Source: CAUYXS01 sp965248495 (lineage in GTDB: Bacteria > Chloroflexota > Dehalococcoidia > Lucifugimonadales > Australimonadaceae). Taken from it: a DNA stretch of 64,000 nucleotides. The translations under genes were made by a program, and so were the position numbers. Where the stretch lies: assembly GCA_965248495.1 (NCBI GenBank), contig CBDFJL010000003.1, positions 2,170,001 through 2,234,000 of the forward strand, given 5' to 3'. This document shows positions 16,418 through 26,130 of this stretch, in pieces (position 1 is the stretch's first letter; each line of letters starts with the position of its first letter). The notes beneath the pieces are model-generated. The model saw only the letters and a program-made list of their open reading frames with translations. It had not been told where the DNA came from and did not search any database.

Positions 16418-17152
16418 CTACCTGAGGTTCATGATCGAATTGAGCGCCTGTGGCGCGACCTTCTCCACGAGCAGAGGGGCGCCTTGGATCGGACTGAGCT
16501 CGATCGAGAACACGTCGAACCTCCCCAGCAAGTTGGCCGAGGTGTCGATGAACGGATCACTGGTGTCCGTCCCCAGCAGGTAGTAGTTGGCCCCGAGCGC
16601 AGCGGAATAGTCGTAGTCCTGAAGCCAGACGGAGATGATCGCCTTCTCGGTCAGCTCCAGCGAGAAGTCGCCGTCGTTGGAGCCAGGGAAAGTGACCGTC
16701 CAGGCCATGTCAGTGATGACCTGGTTATCGTCGATGTAGGTGATCACAAGGCTGTTCGTGACGCCGCTGGACTCGAGGTAGCCGCTCGCGGCGTTCAGCT
16801 GGTAGGCCGGGGTGACGTCGATAGCCTCTCCCTGCAGAGCGATGCCGACGATCAGGTCGACCTTCGTCACCGCCGTCACGCGGTCCGCCGTGGAGGTAGC
16901 CACGCCGTCGATGTCGACGGGGTCCGCGTAGGCGAGCGTGCCGCCCTTGAGGACGGAGGTCGAGCGCACCTCGCGGATGGAGGCGTGGATCGCCTCCTTG
17001 CTCTTCTCCGAGCCGAAGATACCGGCGGTCAGCACCGTATAGGCGAAGACCGACGCGACCACGACGAACGCGATCAAAATGATGGCCGTTTCAAGCCCGG
17101 TGATGCCACGCTCGTCGCGCGCAGCAGTACGCAGTTGTCCCCGGATGCCCAT
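16418..17152 (-). CDS. archaeal-type flagellin (archaellin)
   Basis: 244 residues beginning MGIRGQLRTAARDERG, then ITGLETAIILIAFVVVAS. This is the class III (type IV pilin-like) signal peptide of archaellins: a basic leader, cleavage predicted after RG (residue 16), Glu at +5 and a hydrophobic helix that forms the filament core. The rest is a beta-rich outer domain ending in IMNLR. Bacterial flagellins have no such leader, and the ITGLETAI(I/V)LIAF block is that of archaeal FlaB. ATG 17152 follows AGAAAGGGGA; an earlier GTG (17185) would add 11 unneeded residues. Its divergent neighbour is a coiled-coil gene. The archaellum motor genes (flaI, flaJ, flaH) are not in the window. A type IV pilin-like surface filament subunit is the alternative. 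Confidence 0.8.
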   Translation of the reverse strand: MGIRGQLRTAARDERGITGLETAIILIAFVVVASVFAYTVLTAGIFGSEKSKEAIHASIREVRSTSVLKGGTLAYADPVDIDGVATSTADRVTAVTKVDLIVGIALQGEAIDVTPAYQLNAASGYLESSGVTNSLVITYIDDNQVITDMAWTVTFPGSNDGDFSLELTEKAIISVWLQDYDYSAALGANYYLLGTDTSDPFIDTSANLLGRFDVFSIELSPIQGAPLLVEKVAPQALNSIMNLR

Positions 17153-17321
17153 GTCCCCAGTCCCCTTTCTGCATCCGAGCGCCACCTCCAGACTGCCACA
17201 TCCCCATTACGCAGGCACCGTCCGAAGGTACCCACGCCACCTGCACTTGCGGGCAAACCCTCAAGCGGCTTGGGGGCGGCCTTACCAGCACGAGGCCGGG
17301 TCACTGCATATCGTGGACGGG

Positions 17322-17959
17322 ATGAGAAAGCGCACGACGGCCAAGTCTCAGGCCGCCGCGCCGGGCCGCGGCCCACGGCGCAGCCGGCTAGTCGACGCCC
17401 TGTTCGCGGGCGCTGAGCCCCGCGAGGCACTGGTGGCGCGCGCCCTCCTCGACCAGCAAGACGCCGAGCACAAGCTCCGCGAGGCAAAGGCGCACAAGGC
17501 GGACGCCGAGGGCCACAGCCCACGCGCACGCGTGCAGACCGTAGAGGAGGCCGAAGCCGCATGGGTCGCCATGCGGAAGGAGGCCATCGGAGAGCTACGG
17601 ATCGCCAACAACCTGCTCAGCGAGGCCTCGGCGAGTCTCGATTCCGCGCAACAGCTCAAGACGCAAACTGAAGACATCCTCCAGCAGGCCGGTGGGCATA
17701 CGGCCTCGGTCCGTACCGAGGTGAACGCGCTTCAGGCCACGGCCATCGCCGAGGCCCGCCAGCAAGCCGACGCAGACCGCCAGGAGTTCGTGCGCAAGGC
17801 CACGGCGGACACGCCGTCGAGCGGCGGCAGATCGAAGCGGACTTCACGCGCGTCCTGGCCGACATCGACGAGATGCAGCAGGCCGTCCAAGCGGAGCTCG
17901 CGGCACAGCGCTCGCTCACCAACGCCATCCGCATCAATGCCATCGCCGACCTCGACTAG
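17322..17959 (+). pseudogene. DivIVA-like coiled-coil protein, frameshifted
   Basis: From ATG 17322 the frame encodes an Ala/Glu/Gln-rich coiled coil (LDQQDAEHKLREAKAHKADA, IGELRIANNLLSEASASL, AEARQQADADRQEFVRKATA). Near 17812 this frame runs into Ser/Thr/Arg-rich nonsense. A shifted frame then continues as HAVERRQIEADFTRVLADID, MQQAVQAELAAQRS and ends IADLD at TAG 17957. The second part aligns with the end of the intact paralogue at 28733-29380 (IAGIEKMQLAVQSELEAQQ), so one gene of about 212 codons has suffered an indel. The last 21 bp, including the stop, are tandemly duplicated (17939-17959 and 17960-17980, one mismatch). Natural decay or an assembly error cannot be told apart here. Confidence 0.7.
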
Positions 17960-18205
17960 GCCATCGCCGGCCTCGACTAGCGCAGGCTCCCAACTGGTCG
18001 GCGGGCCAACCCCCAACCTCCGCGCTCCAAACAGCGCACCCCCGCTGAGGGCACACCCCACGGCCCTTTTCGTGGCCACCCCCTGGGCCCCAATCCTCGC
18101 ACTCCGTATCGTCGAATGCAGCGCTGTGAAAGCGAGACAAGCGCCCAAAGCGTCGGCCAAAGCCCGCCTCGCCGGTTCATGTGTGAGGCCATTACGGGAG
18201 TAGCG

Positions 18206-18784
18206 ATGAGCAACATTTGGATCAAGCGGTGGATCCAGACACCCATGCAGCGTGTGATCCTGTTTGGCATCCTGGCAGCGATCCTGACCAGCACCGCCGG
18301 GGTCTACACGATCATCTCCGCGACCGACCTGAACCCAGGTGGCGCCGGCGATGAGGACATTGCCCTGGCGATCAACACCTACGTGGCGGACGCCGACGTG
18401 ACGATCACACAACCAGACCTGGCGGTCACCACGGTGGACCTCGCCTCGGCGGGTACGACCACTGCGGGCGCCGTCGAGTCGGCGACCCCAGCAGGTGACG
18501 TGCGCGGTGTGCTCGTCGCGGGCAACTACCAGTACACGTTCAAAGTCATCGAGTCGGGAATCGACACGTGGACGACCCCGAGCACGGACCAGTTCCGCAT
18601 CCGGGTCTGGGGCCACGACGTCGTGGGGAACGAGACAACGACCCTCTTGGGCACCCTCTACACCACTCAGGGCACCGCTGACGCGGGCAACGTGGAGGGA
18701 GTCAACGTCACCGTCGACCTCGGCTCCGCCACGCGTGTGTACGACAGCTACAACATCATCGTCGACCGACAGGCGGAGATCTAA
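18206..18784 (+). CDS. membrane-anchored or secreted protein of unknown function
   Basis: 192 residues. An N-terminal hydrophobic segment (VILFGILAAILTSTAGVYTI, about residues 17-36) after a basic stretch is followed by an extracellular domain rich in Thr, Val, Asp and Gly with no Cys, of beta-sandwich-like composition. I do not recognise a family. GGGAG at 18196-18200 lies 5 nt before ATG 18206. It is sandwiched between the coiled-coil gene, with archaellin beyond it, and a signal peptidase. A surface or filament-associated protein is a reasonable inference. Confidence 0.65.
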   Translation: MSNIWIKRWIQTPMQRVILFGILAAILTSTAGVYTIISATDLNPGGAGDEDIALAINTYVADADVTITQPDLAVTTVDLASAGTTTAGAVESATPAGDVRGVLVAGNYQYTFKVIESGIDTWTTPSTDQFRIRVWGHDVVGNETTTLLGTLYTTQGTADAGNVEGVNVTVDLGSATRVYDSYNIIVDRQAEI

Positions 18785-18956
18785 TAGCGGGAGGCAGGGC
18801 CCGCCATGGGCCCTCGCTCGCCACACCTCCTCTCTTAGCGGCCGGAGTGCCGCACCGAGGCCCGGGTGAGGCGGAGCAGAATCGGAACATTGGAGGGCGG
18901 TCCGCGACGAGGCAACAGGCTCAGCGCGACCGCCCTCTTGCTTCCTCTCTGCCCAC

Positions 18957-19859
18957 ATGAGGCGCACGCAAATGACAGCGGCCACCACACCCAACCCCGG
19001 CACCCACGGCCGTGACAGCATGGTGAGCCCCGTCGACTTCGTGCGACGGACCATCGGCTCCGCTGCGCGGTTCGAGGCTCGTTTCAGCGTCACCAAACGA
19101 CAGATGGGCACCATGCTGCTGCTCGCCGGCTTCGCGGGCTATCTGCTCCTCATGTTCCAGGTGGGGACGGCCACGCCCTTCCTGGTGACGCGAGGGGCCA
19201 GCATGGAGCCCACCTACCACCAGGGTGACCTGCTCTTGCAGCGCCGCGCCGCCCCCGCCGACATCCGCGAGGGTGACGTCATCTCTTTTCGCGTTCCGCC
19301 GGAGGCACGCGCGTCGCTGGGCCTGAGCGGCGCCGTCGCCCACCGCGTCATCGAGATCAGCGCCGCGGAGGGTGAGCTGGTGTTCCAGACTCAAGGGGAC
19401 AATGGCAGCGTCGACACGTTCCAGGTCCCCGCATCCAACGTCGACAGCGTCGTCGTGCGCAACCTGGGCCGGTTCGGCGCCGTCTTTTTGTTCCTGACTT
19501 CGGGCGCCGCGCGAATCATTCTCATTCCGTTGCTGCTCCTCGCCGCCGTCTTCGGCGCCGTGGAGCTCTGGGCACGCGCCCACAAGCAGCCTCCGCCCGG
19601 TCCGGGCGCCTCCGAGGTCGCCCGGCGTGGATCGTTGGAGCGATGGGCGTTGGAGGCCAGCCTCGGTCTCGACGGCCTCGTGGAGGACATCGCCTCACCC
19701 GCCTGGGCCAGCGTCGAGTTGGGCCAGCCCGTCGACGACGAGACGACCGATGCGTGGGCTGGCGTCTTTGGCCACTCCACGGCCGAGTACGAAGCGCCGA
19801 TATCCTTGATCGAGCGGTCGCCTATCGAGGCGGAAGACTCCCCAGAGGTGGAGCGGTGA
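18957..19859 (+). CDS. signal peptidase I, ER/archaeal type
   Basis: Membrane-bound serine protease that removes signal peptides. A transmembrane segment (LLLAGFAGYLLLMFQV) precedes TRGASMEPTYHQGDLLL with the catalytic Ser, then VISFR, VAHRVIEI with a His where bacterial enzymes have Lys, and TQGDNGSVD. The Ser/His arrangement is that of the archaeal/ER (SipW-like) branch. A second hydrophobic segment (IILIPLLLLAAVFGAV) follows, then a ~90-residue acidic cytoplasmic tail. 300 residues from ATG 18957; ATG 18972 or 19020 are alternatives and no clear ribosome binding site decides. TGA overlaps the GTG of the Ig-like gene. An archaeal-type peptidase beside an archaeal-type flagellin suggests a dedicated surface-export module. 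Confidence 0.85.
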   Translation: MRRTQMTAATTPNPGTHGRDSMVSPVDFVRRTIGSAARFEARFSVTKRQMGTMLLLAGFAGYLLLMFQVGTATPFLVTRGASMEPTYHQGDLLLQRRAAPADIREGDVISFRVPPEARASLGLSGAVAHRVIEISAAEGELVFQTQGDNGSVDTFQVPASNVDSVVVRNLGRFGAVFLFLTSGAARIILIPLLLLAAVFGAVELWARAHKQPPPGPGASEVARRGSLERWALEASLGLDGLVEDIASPAWASVELGQPVDDETTDAWAGVFGHSTAEYEAPISLIERSPIEAEDSPEVER

Positions 19860-21661
19860 GCCGCCTTCTGCGGGTGATCCTGGTGTCGCTGCTAGCCCTT
19901 GGTATCGCCGGCAGCACCGCGGGCGCTGTCAGGGCGCAGGAGGCGCTCCCCGGCGAGGAGCCGCCTAGCGCCAAGACCATCGCGCTCACGCTGGCGCCGG
20001 CTCGCGTGCTGGCCGACGGGGCCCCTCACAACGTGCTCTATGTGCAGCTGCGCGACGGCAACCGCCCACGATTGGCACAGGCCGACGTGGCCATCGGGCT
20101 GACCTCGACGAACCCGTTCATCGTCCAGGTGCCCGACGCAGTCATCATTCCCGCCGGCAGCAGCTACGCGCGTGCAGCCGTGAAGGCAACCGACATCGCT
20201 GGAGATGTAACGATCACCGCGTGGCTCGAAGGAGTCCCCGCGGCCAGGACCGTGGTCACGACCGTGAGCCCGTCAGTTCTTAGTCGTCCGTACTATTTGG
20301 AGCTCCATCCCGCGCCGACAACGATGATCGAAGGCTCCGAGCCTGCGGGCCTGCTATCGCTCGTCCTTGTCGACGCGGCAGGGCGCCTGGTGCCGGCACC
20401 CGAGACGATTCGGGCGGTGCTGCGCTCCTCTGAGCCTGGCGTCGTCTCGGTCCTCGAGGAGATCGTCATTCCCAAGGGCAAGACCGGGGCCGATACCTTC
20501 ATGGAGCCGCTGGGCTCCGGCACAGCCGTCCTCTCCGCCGTTGCGCCAGGATTCTCTTCGCGCTTCGTCAGCGTCGGGGTCACGCATCCGGCCCTCATCC
20601 CCACCCAGCTCAAGATTCAGACCGTTCCGCCGGTGAGTGGCCTGCGGTCGGGCCCGTACGAGGGCGTCGTCGTGCAGGCGCTCGACGCAGACGGCATGCC
20701 CGGCTACTTCCCTTGTCGCGACGTTCACCTGGTGTCCTCCCTGCCCGCCGCGGTCGACGTGACGCCGCTCGCATCGTCCGCCTGCGGCCAGACGGTCCAG
20801 TACGTCACGGCGACGGTGGAGACGAACGAACGGCCCGACGTAGCGACTATCACTGCCACCACCACCGGTCTCCGGCCCACGGCTGCCGAGGTGACGACAT
20901 AGGGCCACCTGCCGGCCGAGCTCCGCATTTCCACCTCGGTCCTGGGCATGCTCGCCGCGGAGGAGGTGCCCGGGCAGGTGGTGATCCAGGTCGTTGATGC
21001 GTCAGGCGTACCGGTCGCATCGCACGCCGGGATCGACTTCACGATCGCGGGTGCCGCGGGCGCGTTGCCGACCGTCGGCCGCATCCTTGCGGGCCAGAGC
21101 TTCGTCACACTACCCATCGAGGGGCGACGGGAACGGAAGAGCCTGCAGGTCTGGGTGGCGTCGCCCACACTCGGCGCTGCCGCCGTGGACGTCCTCACTG
21201 AAACGCTGCCGCTCGAGCTGACCGTCCGATACGAAGGGGGGCACCTGTTCCCCGACGACGAGGCCGAGGTCGTCGTAACGGCGATATCGGCAGGGCTGCC
21301 GGTCGCCGGCGTCGAGCTCGATTGGGCACCCGCTAACGGCACGCTCGTTGACCCGCCAAGCGTCACCGACGCGAATGGCCAGGCCCGCGCGACGTTCGTT
21401 GCGACGCAACCTGGCGAAGGCATCGTGATCGTCTCAGCGTCCCGTGCGGGCTACACCAGCATCGGAAGCCAGGCCCCCATCCCAGTCGTTGACCCGGTGG
21501 CCCGTCAGGGACCGAGTTCCGCGACGTTCCTTGGTATCCCCGTGATCATTCTCTTCGGTCTCGCGCTGGTGGCGCTGGTCGCGTACACCGCCAGCGTGGC
21601 GCTGCCCGCGCTGCGCGTGCCCGGTGCCGAACGCCTGCGCGCCCAGCCAACCAGTCGATAA
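19856..21661 (+). pseudogene. Ig-like surface protein interrupted by an in-frame TAG
   Basis: The GTG at 19856 overlaps the signal peptidase stop. A signal peptide (LLRVILVSLLALGIAGS...RAQEA) leads into repeated beta-sandwich modules of bacterial Ig-like type (IALTLAPARVLADG..., ITAWLEGVPAARTVVTTVS, VLSAVAPGFSSRFVSVGVTH). TAG at 20900-20902 stops the frame after AAEVTT, yet the same frame resumes at once (GHLPAELRISTSVLGML) with further modules (VELDWAPANGTLVDPPSV, TDANGQARATF) and a C-terminal membrane anchor (IPVIILFGLALVALVAYTA) ending at 21661. It therefore looks like one ~601-residue anchored protein split by a nonsense codon. Otherwise two proteins are made, the first without its anchor. 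Confidence 0.75.
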
Positions 21662-21990
21662 GGGTAGCGAAGAACTCACGGCGTGTGGCGCGCTCTCGCC
21701 AGGGATAGTGCCCGCAACGCTGCCATTCGTGGAACTCGATCTGCGGCATGTGGGGCGCCAGACTGTCCCTGATCAACGAGCCGGGATGCGGGTCGCGCGC
21801 CCCGTGCAGCATCAGCACCGGCACACGCACCCTGGAGAAGGCCGCTGGGTAGGCTCCCCCCGTCTGGAGCCGCAGGATGTCGGCCCTTGTCTCATCGTGC
21901 GCACGGGCGTCGACCCATTCCTCCTCGTCGTCCGGCAAGGCGTCGTAGGAGTACAGCGGCTCGATGAGCTCGGCGCTGCAGCCTGCAGGC
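21661..21990 (-). pseudogene. alpha/beta hydrolase remnant
   Basis: The minus-strand frame encodes AELIEPLYSYDALPDDEEEW, SRVRVPVLMLHGARDPHPGS, EFHEWQRCGHYPWRE and FFATLIDWLAG, which is the C-terminal third of an alpha/beta hydrolase with the acid (HGARDPHPG) and the catalytic His (CGHYPW). The nucleophile domain is missing and the frame is lost near 21975. The 3' end runs into the end of the Ig-like gene. It is a decayed fragment. Between it and 22069 there is nothing else. Confidence 0.65.
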
Positions 21991-22069
21991 GCTCGTCTGG
22001 GTCGTGACGTACAACGGCAGACGTCGCGGCGAACGACCCGGAGAAGACCTCTAGGCAGGCCGGGAAGTG

Positions 22070-25000
22070 CTAATTCTCGGTGTGGTGGCCGTTGCCGTTA
22101 CCGGTGGCGTGGCCGTTGGCAACGGGGACGGTAGCGTCGACATCCGGCATCTCGTTGCCGACAAGCTTGGCGTTGCCGAGCACCTTGCGTACCTCGATGA
22201 CGGCCCGCTGGCGCACACCCGCTGCGTAGTCCTTGGCCTCGGCGACGATCTGGTCGGCGCGCCGGCGGGCGTCTGCTTCCACCACGCCGGCGTCGGCGTC
22301 GGCCTCTTCGCGTGCCCGCCTGCGCAAGTCAACCGCGTCCTGCTCTGCTTGGTGCCGCGCATCGTCGACGATGGATCGGGCGGCGCGCTCCGCCTCTGCG
22401 ACGGCGACCCGCCGTGTGTCGTCAGTGTGTCGCTCCGCGTCTCGACGGGCCTCGGCCACCAGCTCATCAGCTCGTTGGCGGGCGTCGGCCTCCGTCCCGC
22501 GGGCGGCCGCCTCCGACACCTGCGTACCGCTGCGCCGTACCGCGTCGGCCTCCTCGTCGGCGTGCCGCCGAAGCTCCTCGGCATGGGCGCGCGCCTTGGC
22601 GATCGTCTCCTCGCCCTCCTGGTGCGCGGCGGTCAGTAGGCGCTCCTTGGCAACCTCGGCCTCCGCGCGGGCCCGATCGCGCAGCTCATCCATCAGGCGT
22701 TCGCCGCGCTGACGCGACTCGAGCTCCGCCTCCTGGCGGAGACGATCGACGATCTGCTTGGCCTCCTGCTCGGCGCGGTGGCGTGAGTCCCACAGCACCT
22801 GCTCAGCCTGGAGTTTCGCCTCACTGAGGACCTGCTCGCGGGCGGCATCGGCCTCCTGTTCGGAGCGCTGCCGCGCCTCCCAAGCGATGCGCTCCGCTTG
22901 GACCTTCGCCTCCCCGGCGGCGGCCTCCGCGGCCTGCGCGGCGTCCTGGTGTGCGCGTGTGCGCGCCACGCTGAGGATCTGATCGGCCTCGCGGCTCGCT
23001 TCTGCGAGGATGCGCTCCCGTGTGGCCGCGGCCCCGGCGTCGGCCTCCGCGGCTTGCGCGGCATCCTGCTGGGCGCGCTCACGTGCCGCGCTGAGGACCT
23101 CGTCGGCCTCGCGGCGGGCCTCTACGAGGGCGCTCTCCCGCGTCACCATAGTCTCGGCGACAGTTTCCGCGGCCTTTGCAGCATCCTGCTGGGCACGCTC
23201 ACGTGCCGCGCTCACGACCTCGTCGGCATCGCGGCGGGCCTCTATAAGGGCGCGTTCGCGCGGGCCTTTTCGTCCGCGGCGCCCATGACCGATTCGACGC
23301 GTGCGTCGACCCGCTGCCGGGCGTCGGCCTCGAGACGGCGCTCCAGGGCCTCGCCCTCGGAGGCAGCCCGGGCGCGGGCCTCCACCACCAGATCGTCGCC
23401 ACGCTCGCGGGCCGCAGCGATGATCGCGTCGGCCTGCTGCTTCGCTGCGGCTCTCATCGCCGCACCCTCGGCCTCGACAACCTGCGTCTCGCTGGCGCGG
23501 CGAGCGTCCATCTCCATATCGAGTCGCCGCCGGGCATCGGCAGCCACCCGCTCGGTCTGCACCCCGGCCTCGGCAATCGCCTTGGCCTTGAGGTCTGCGA
23601 CGACAACCTCGGCCAGCTCGCGAGCATCGACGACGACGCGCGCTGCCCTGCCGTTCGCCTCGTCGATGAGGCGAGCGGCAGCGGCCTCGGCCTCCCGGGC
23701 GGCGCGGGCGCGGACCTCGTCGGCCTGCTCCTGAGCCTGCCGCCGGGCGTCGTCCTCGATACGCGCCCTGACTCTGCCCGCATCCTCCTCGGCCTGGCGG
23801 CGGGCCTCCCCTAGCGCGTCTTCGGCCCGCTGGCGGGCTTCGGAGGTGATCGCATCAGCCTGTTGCTGAGCCTCGGCTTTGAGCGCGCGTGCGGATGCCT
23901 CGGCCCGCTGGAGGACAGAGCGGCGCTCGGCGTCGATCTCCTCTTCCAGCCGCCGGCGGTCTGCCAGCGCCGCTTGGTCGCTCTGGCGCTTCGCCTCCAG
24001 CACGATCCGCCCTTGCTCGGCCTCCGCCGCGTCGGTCGCGCGCCTTCTGGCGTCGGCGACGAGGTCCTCGGCGTCGCGCCGGGCGACCGCCTCTATGGTG
24101 ACGGCCTGCGTTTCAGCGACCTGGATGCTGCTGGCCTGCTGGGCATTGGCCTCCAGCACGGCTCGCGCTCGGATGCCCTCAGCCGCCGCGTCGGCCTGCT
24201 CACGCGCGGTTTCGACTGCTTTGGCCTTGATTTCGGACGCTGCCGCTTCCGCCTGGTTGCGGGCCTCCTCGACCACGCGCTCCGCTCTCTGTTGGGCGTC
24301 TGCGACGAGCTGGTCGGCTGCCGCTTCGCTATCCCGGGCCGCACGGCGACGGATCTCATACGCCTGCTCGTCTGCCCGTTGCCGCGCCTCGGAGATGATC
24401 TGCGACGCCTGCTGGCGGGCCTCCGCGCGCATGGTCCGGCGACCGGACTCCGCGATGTGCAATGTCGCGCGGCGGTCGGCCTCGGCCTCCTCTTCGGCGC
24501 GTTTACGGAGGTCCGCCGCGTCGGACCCGGCTCGCTCGCGGGTCTCGCTTTCCAAGCGGCGGGCCGCCGCGTCGGCGTCCGAGCGGGCCACGCGCTGGGT
24601 GCGCAGGGCGTTCAGCTCGGCCTGCTGGCGGGCCTCGATGACGACCTTCGCCGCGCGCTCCACCCCCTCGGCCTCGGCCTCCCTGCGGGTCGCCTCGGCT
24701 GTCTGCTCCACGCTCCGCTGCGTCGCCTGGGCGGCGCGCTCGGCCGCACGCTCGATGGCCTCCGCGTGATTCTCGGCTCGCTCGCGCGAGTCCTGCTCCA
24801 TGCGGCGGCTGGTTGCGGCGGCCTCCTCGGCCGCGCGGCGCTCGATATCCCAGGCCCTGCGCTCCGACGTCAGGGCCTCGCGCCAGAGCGCAGGCTCGAT
24901 GGCCGCAGCCGTGGGCTCCGGCGAGTGTTGGTCAGCGTGGCTGGGCTTCGGCTGCAAGCTTGTGCGGGCTTCGGGGCGGGCCCGCGGCGCCGGCGGGGCC

Positions 25001-25275
25001 TGCTCCGGCCGCCCAGGCAGGGCAGCCGCGGGCGTGGCAGCCGCGAGCGTGGCGATCTCGGGCTCAGGGCCGGCCTCCGGCCTACCGGCCTCCGGCTCGA
25101 CAGCCTCGGGCTCAGCGACATCGTCCTCGGGAGGAAGCGTCAACCGGCCGGCCGCGGCCTGCTCGGCGTCGGTCAGCTGCTCCAGTTGCGATGTCACGCG
25201 AGCCATCAGCGCGTCCCAGCTGTCGCTGGGCTCAGGCTGGGGCTCCGGGGCCTGCGGTTGCTTCTTCTTCGTCAC
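22070..25275 (-). pseudogene. giant Ala/Glu/Arg-rich coiled-coil protein, frameshifted
   Basis: The 5' part (25275-23242, 677 residues) starts VTKKKQPQAPEPQPEPSDSW at a GTG 5 nt after AAGGAAG. After a Pro/Glu-rich region it becomes an almost continuous heptad coiled coil with repeated units such as AEARQQADQI, ARRAAEEA and ARQRADE. Near 23255 the frame is lost; a shifted frame continues without a break as RERALIEARRDADEVVSAA and repeats of about 35 residues (ARERAQQDAAKAAE...), ending at 22070 with a Gly/Asn/His-rich tail (GNGNGHHTEN). Rejoined, it is ~1,065 residues. The second piece could start alone at GTG 23215 but has no convincing ribosome binding site. Such proteins usually form polar or cytoskeletal scaffolds. 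It lies downstream of MCP-cheW on the same strand. Confidence 0.7.
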
Positions 25276-25505
25276 GCGCGCTTCCTTAACGCCTTACGCC
25301 TCAAACAACGTACGCCTCGACGCGCCGGTGCGGCCAACGCGGACGGCCGCTACCTACTTCGCGACCTCATCTCAGCATATGGAGCGGGGCTGGCGCGGGA
25401 CAGAAAGAGCGCACCCCAATCGGGTGCGGGACGACCAACAGGCGGACGTGGGTGCTGGCCCTTGCGTCGTGGGGCGGTCGGCCCCCAACCGCGCGTTACG
25501 GCGAA

Positions 25506-25544
25506 AACGGCAGCGCGCCCGCTCTCCACGGACGCGCCGCCGTT
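25506..25544 (-). terminator. terminator after cheW
   Basis: On the minus strand AACGGCGGCGCG (25544-25533) pairs with CGCGCTGCCGTT (25517-25506), one mismatch, and is followed by TTCG. It lies just beyond the cheW stop and before the giant coiled-coil gene. Confidence 0.55.
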
Positions 25545-25569
25545 GGTCACGCCTTTTTGGCTGCGTCGG

Positions 25570-26055
25570 CTAAGCCGCGACGCCACTGGCATCGTTGTCG
25601 GCCGCGATGTTGGCCTGGTCGGCCAGTACCCGGTCGAGGTCCAGCAGGATGATCAGGCGTTCCGACAGCTTGACGATGCCCATCAGGTAGTCGGATTCTT
25701 CCGTCGTCACCACGGTGGACGGTGGCTCGATGTCCCCGGATGAGATCCGCAGCACCTCGGTCACCGCGTCGACGATCACACCGATGTCCTGGTTCCCGAC
25801 GTCCACGACGACGATCCGCGTCTCCTTCGTGTACTCGGTGACCTCGATCCGGAACCGCTTGCGCAGGTCCACCACGGGCGTCACCTTGCCACGCAGGTTG
25901 ATGACACCCTCGACGTACTCCGGCATCCGTGGCAGCTGGGTGATCTCCTGCATGCGGATGATCTCGCGCACGGAGCTGATGTCCACGCCGTACGCTTCGG
26001 ACCCCAGGTCCAAGACCACCAATTGCTGCTCCGATTGCGTGTTTTCTTCAGCCAT
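25570..26055 (-). CDS. cheW: chemotaxis coupling protein CheW
   Basis: Couples chemoreceptors to the CheA kinase. 161 residues of the CheW beta-barrel fold: LVVLDLGSEAYGVDISSVRE, LPRMPEYVEGVINLRGKV with the conserved NLRG turn, VVDLRKRF, VDAVTEVLRI and GIVKLSERLIILLDL. AGGAG is 7 nt before ATG 26055; an upstream frame extension to 26103 lacks family residues. It sits downstream of the chemoreceptor gene. cheA and cheY are not in the window. Confidence 0.95.
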   Translation of the reverse strand: MAEENTQSEQQLVVLDLGSEAYGVDISSVREIIRMQEITQLPRMPEYVEGVINLRGKVTPVVDLRKRFRIEVTEYTKETRIVVVDVGNQDIGVIVDAVTEVLRISSGDIEPPSTVVTTEESDYLMGIVKLSERLIILLDLDRVLADQANIAADNDASGVAA

Positions 26056-26084
26056 GTCGTTGCTCCTACGGTCCGTGGTGCTGA

Positions 26085-26120
26085 GGCGGCGCAGGGACTG
26101 CAATCAGTCCCTGCGCCGCC
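26085..26120. terminator. 16-bp perfect hairpin between MCP and cheW
   Basis: GGCGGCGCAGGGACTG (26085-26100) pairs with CAGTCCCTGCGCCGCC (26105-26120) around CAAT. It begins 11 nt after the MCP stop on the minus strand. No T-run follows, so partial termination or mRNA 3'-end protection is as likely as full termination. Confidence 0.6.
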
Positions 26121-26130
26121 ATCTGCTTGC

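Noticed and set aside
16373..17416. 347-codon plus-strand frame opposite archaellin
   Set aside because: Shadow of the archaellin gene; composition is Arg/Val/Asp-rich with no domain.
20900..20902. pyrrolysine decoding of the TAG
   Set aside because: No pyl genes are visible, and the surrounding protein is a structural Ig-like protein, not a methylamine methyltransferase.
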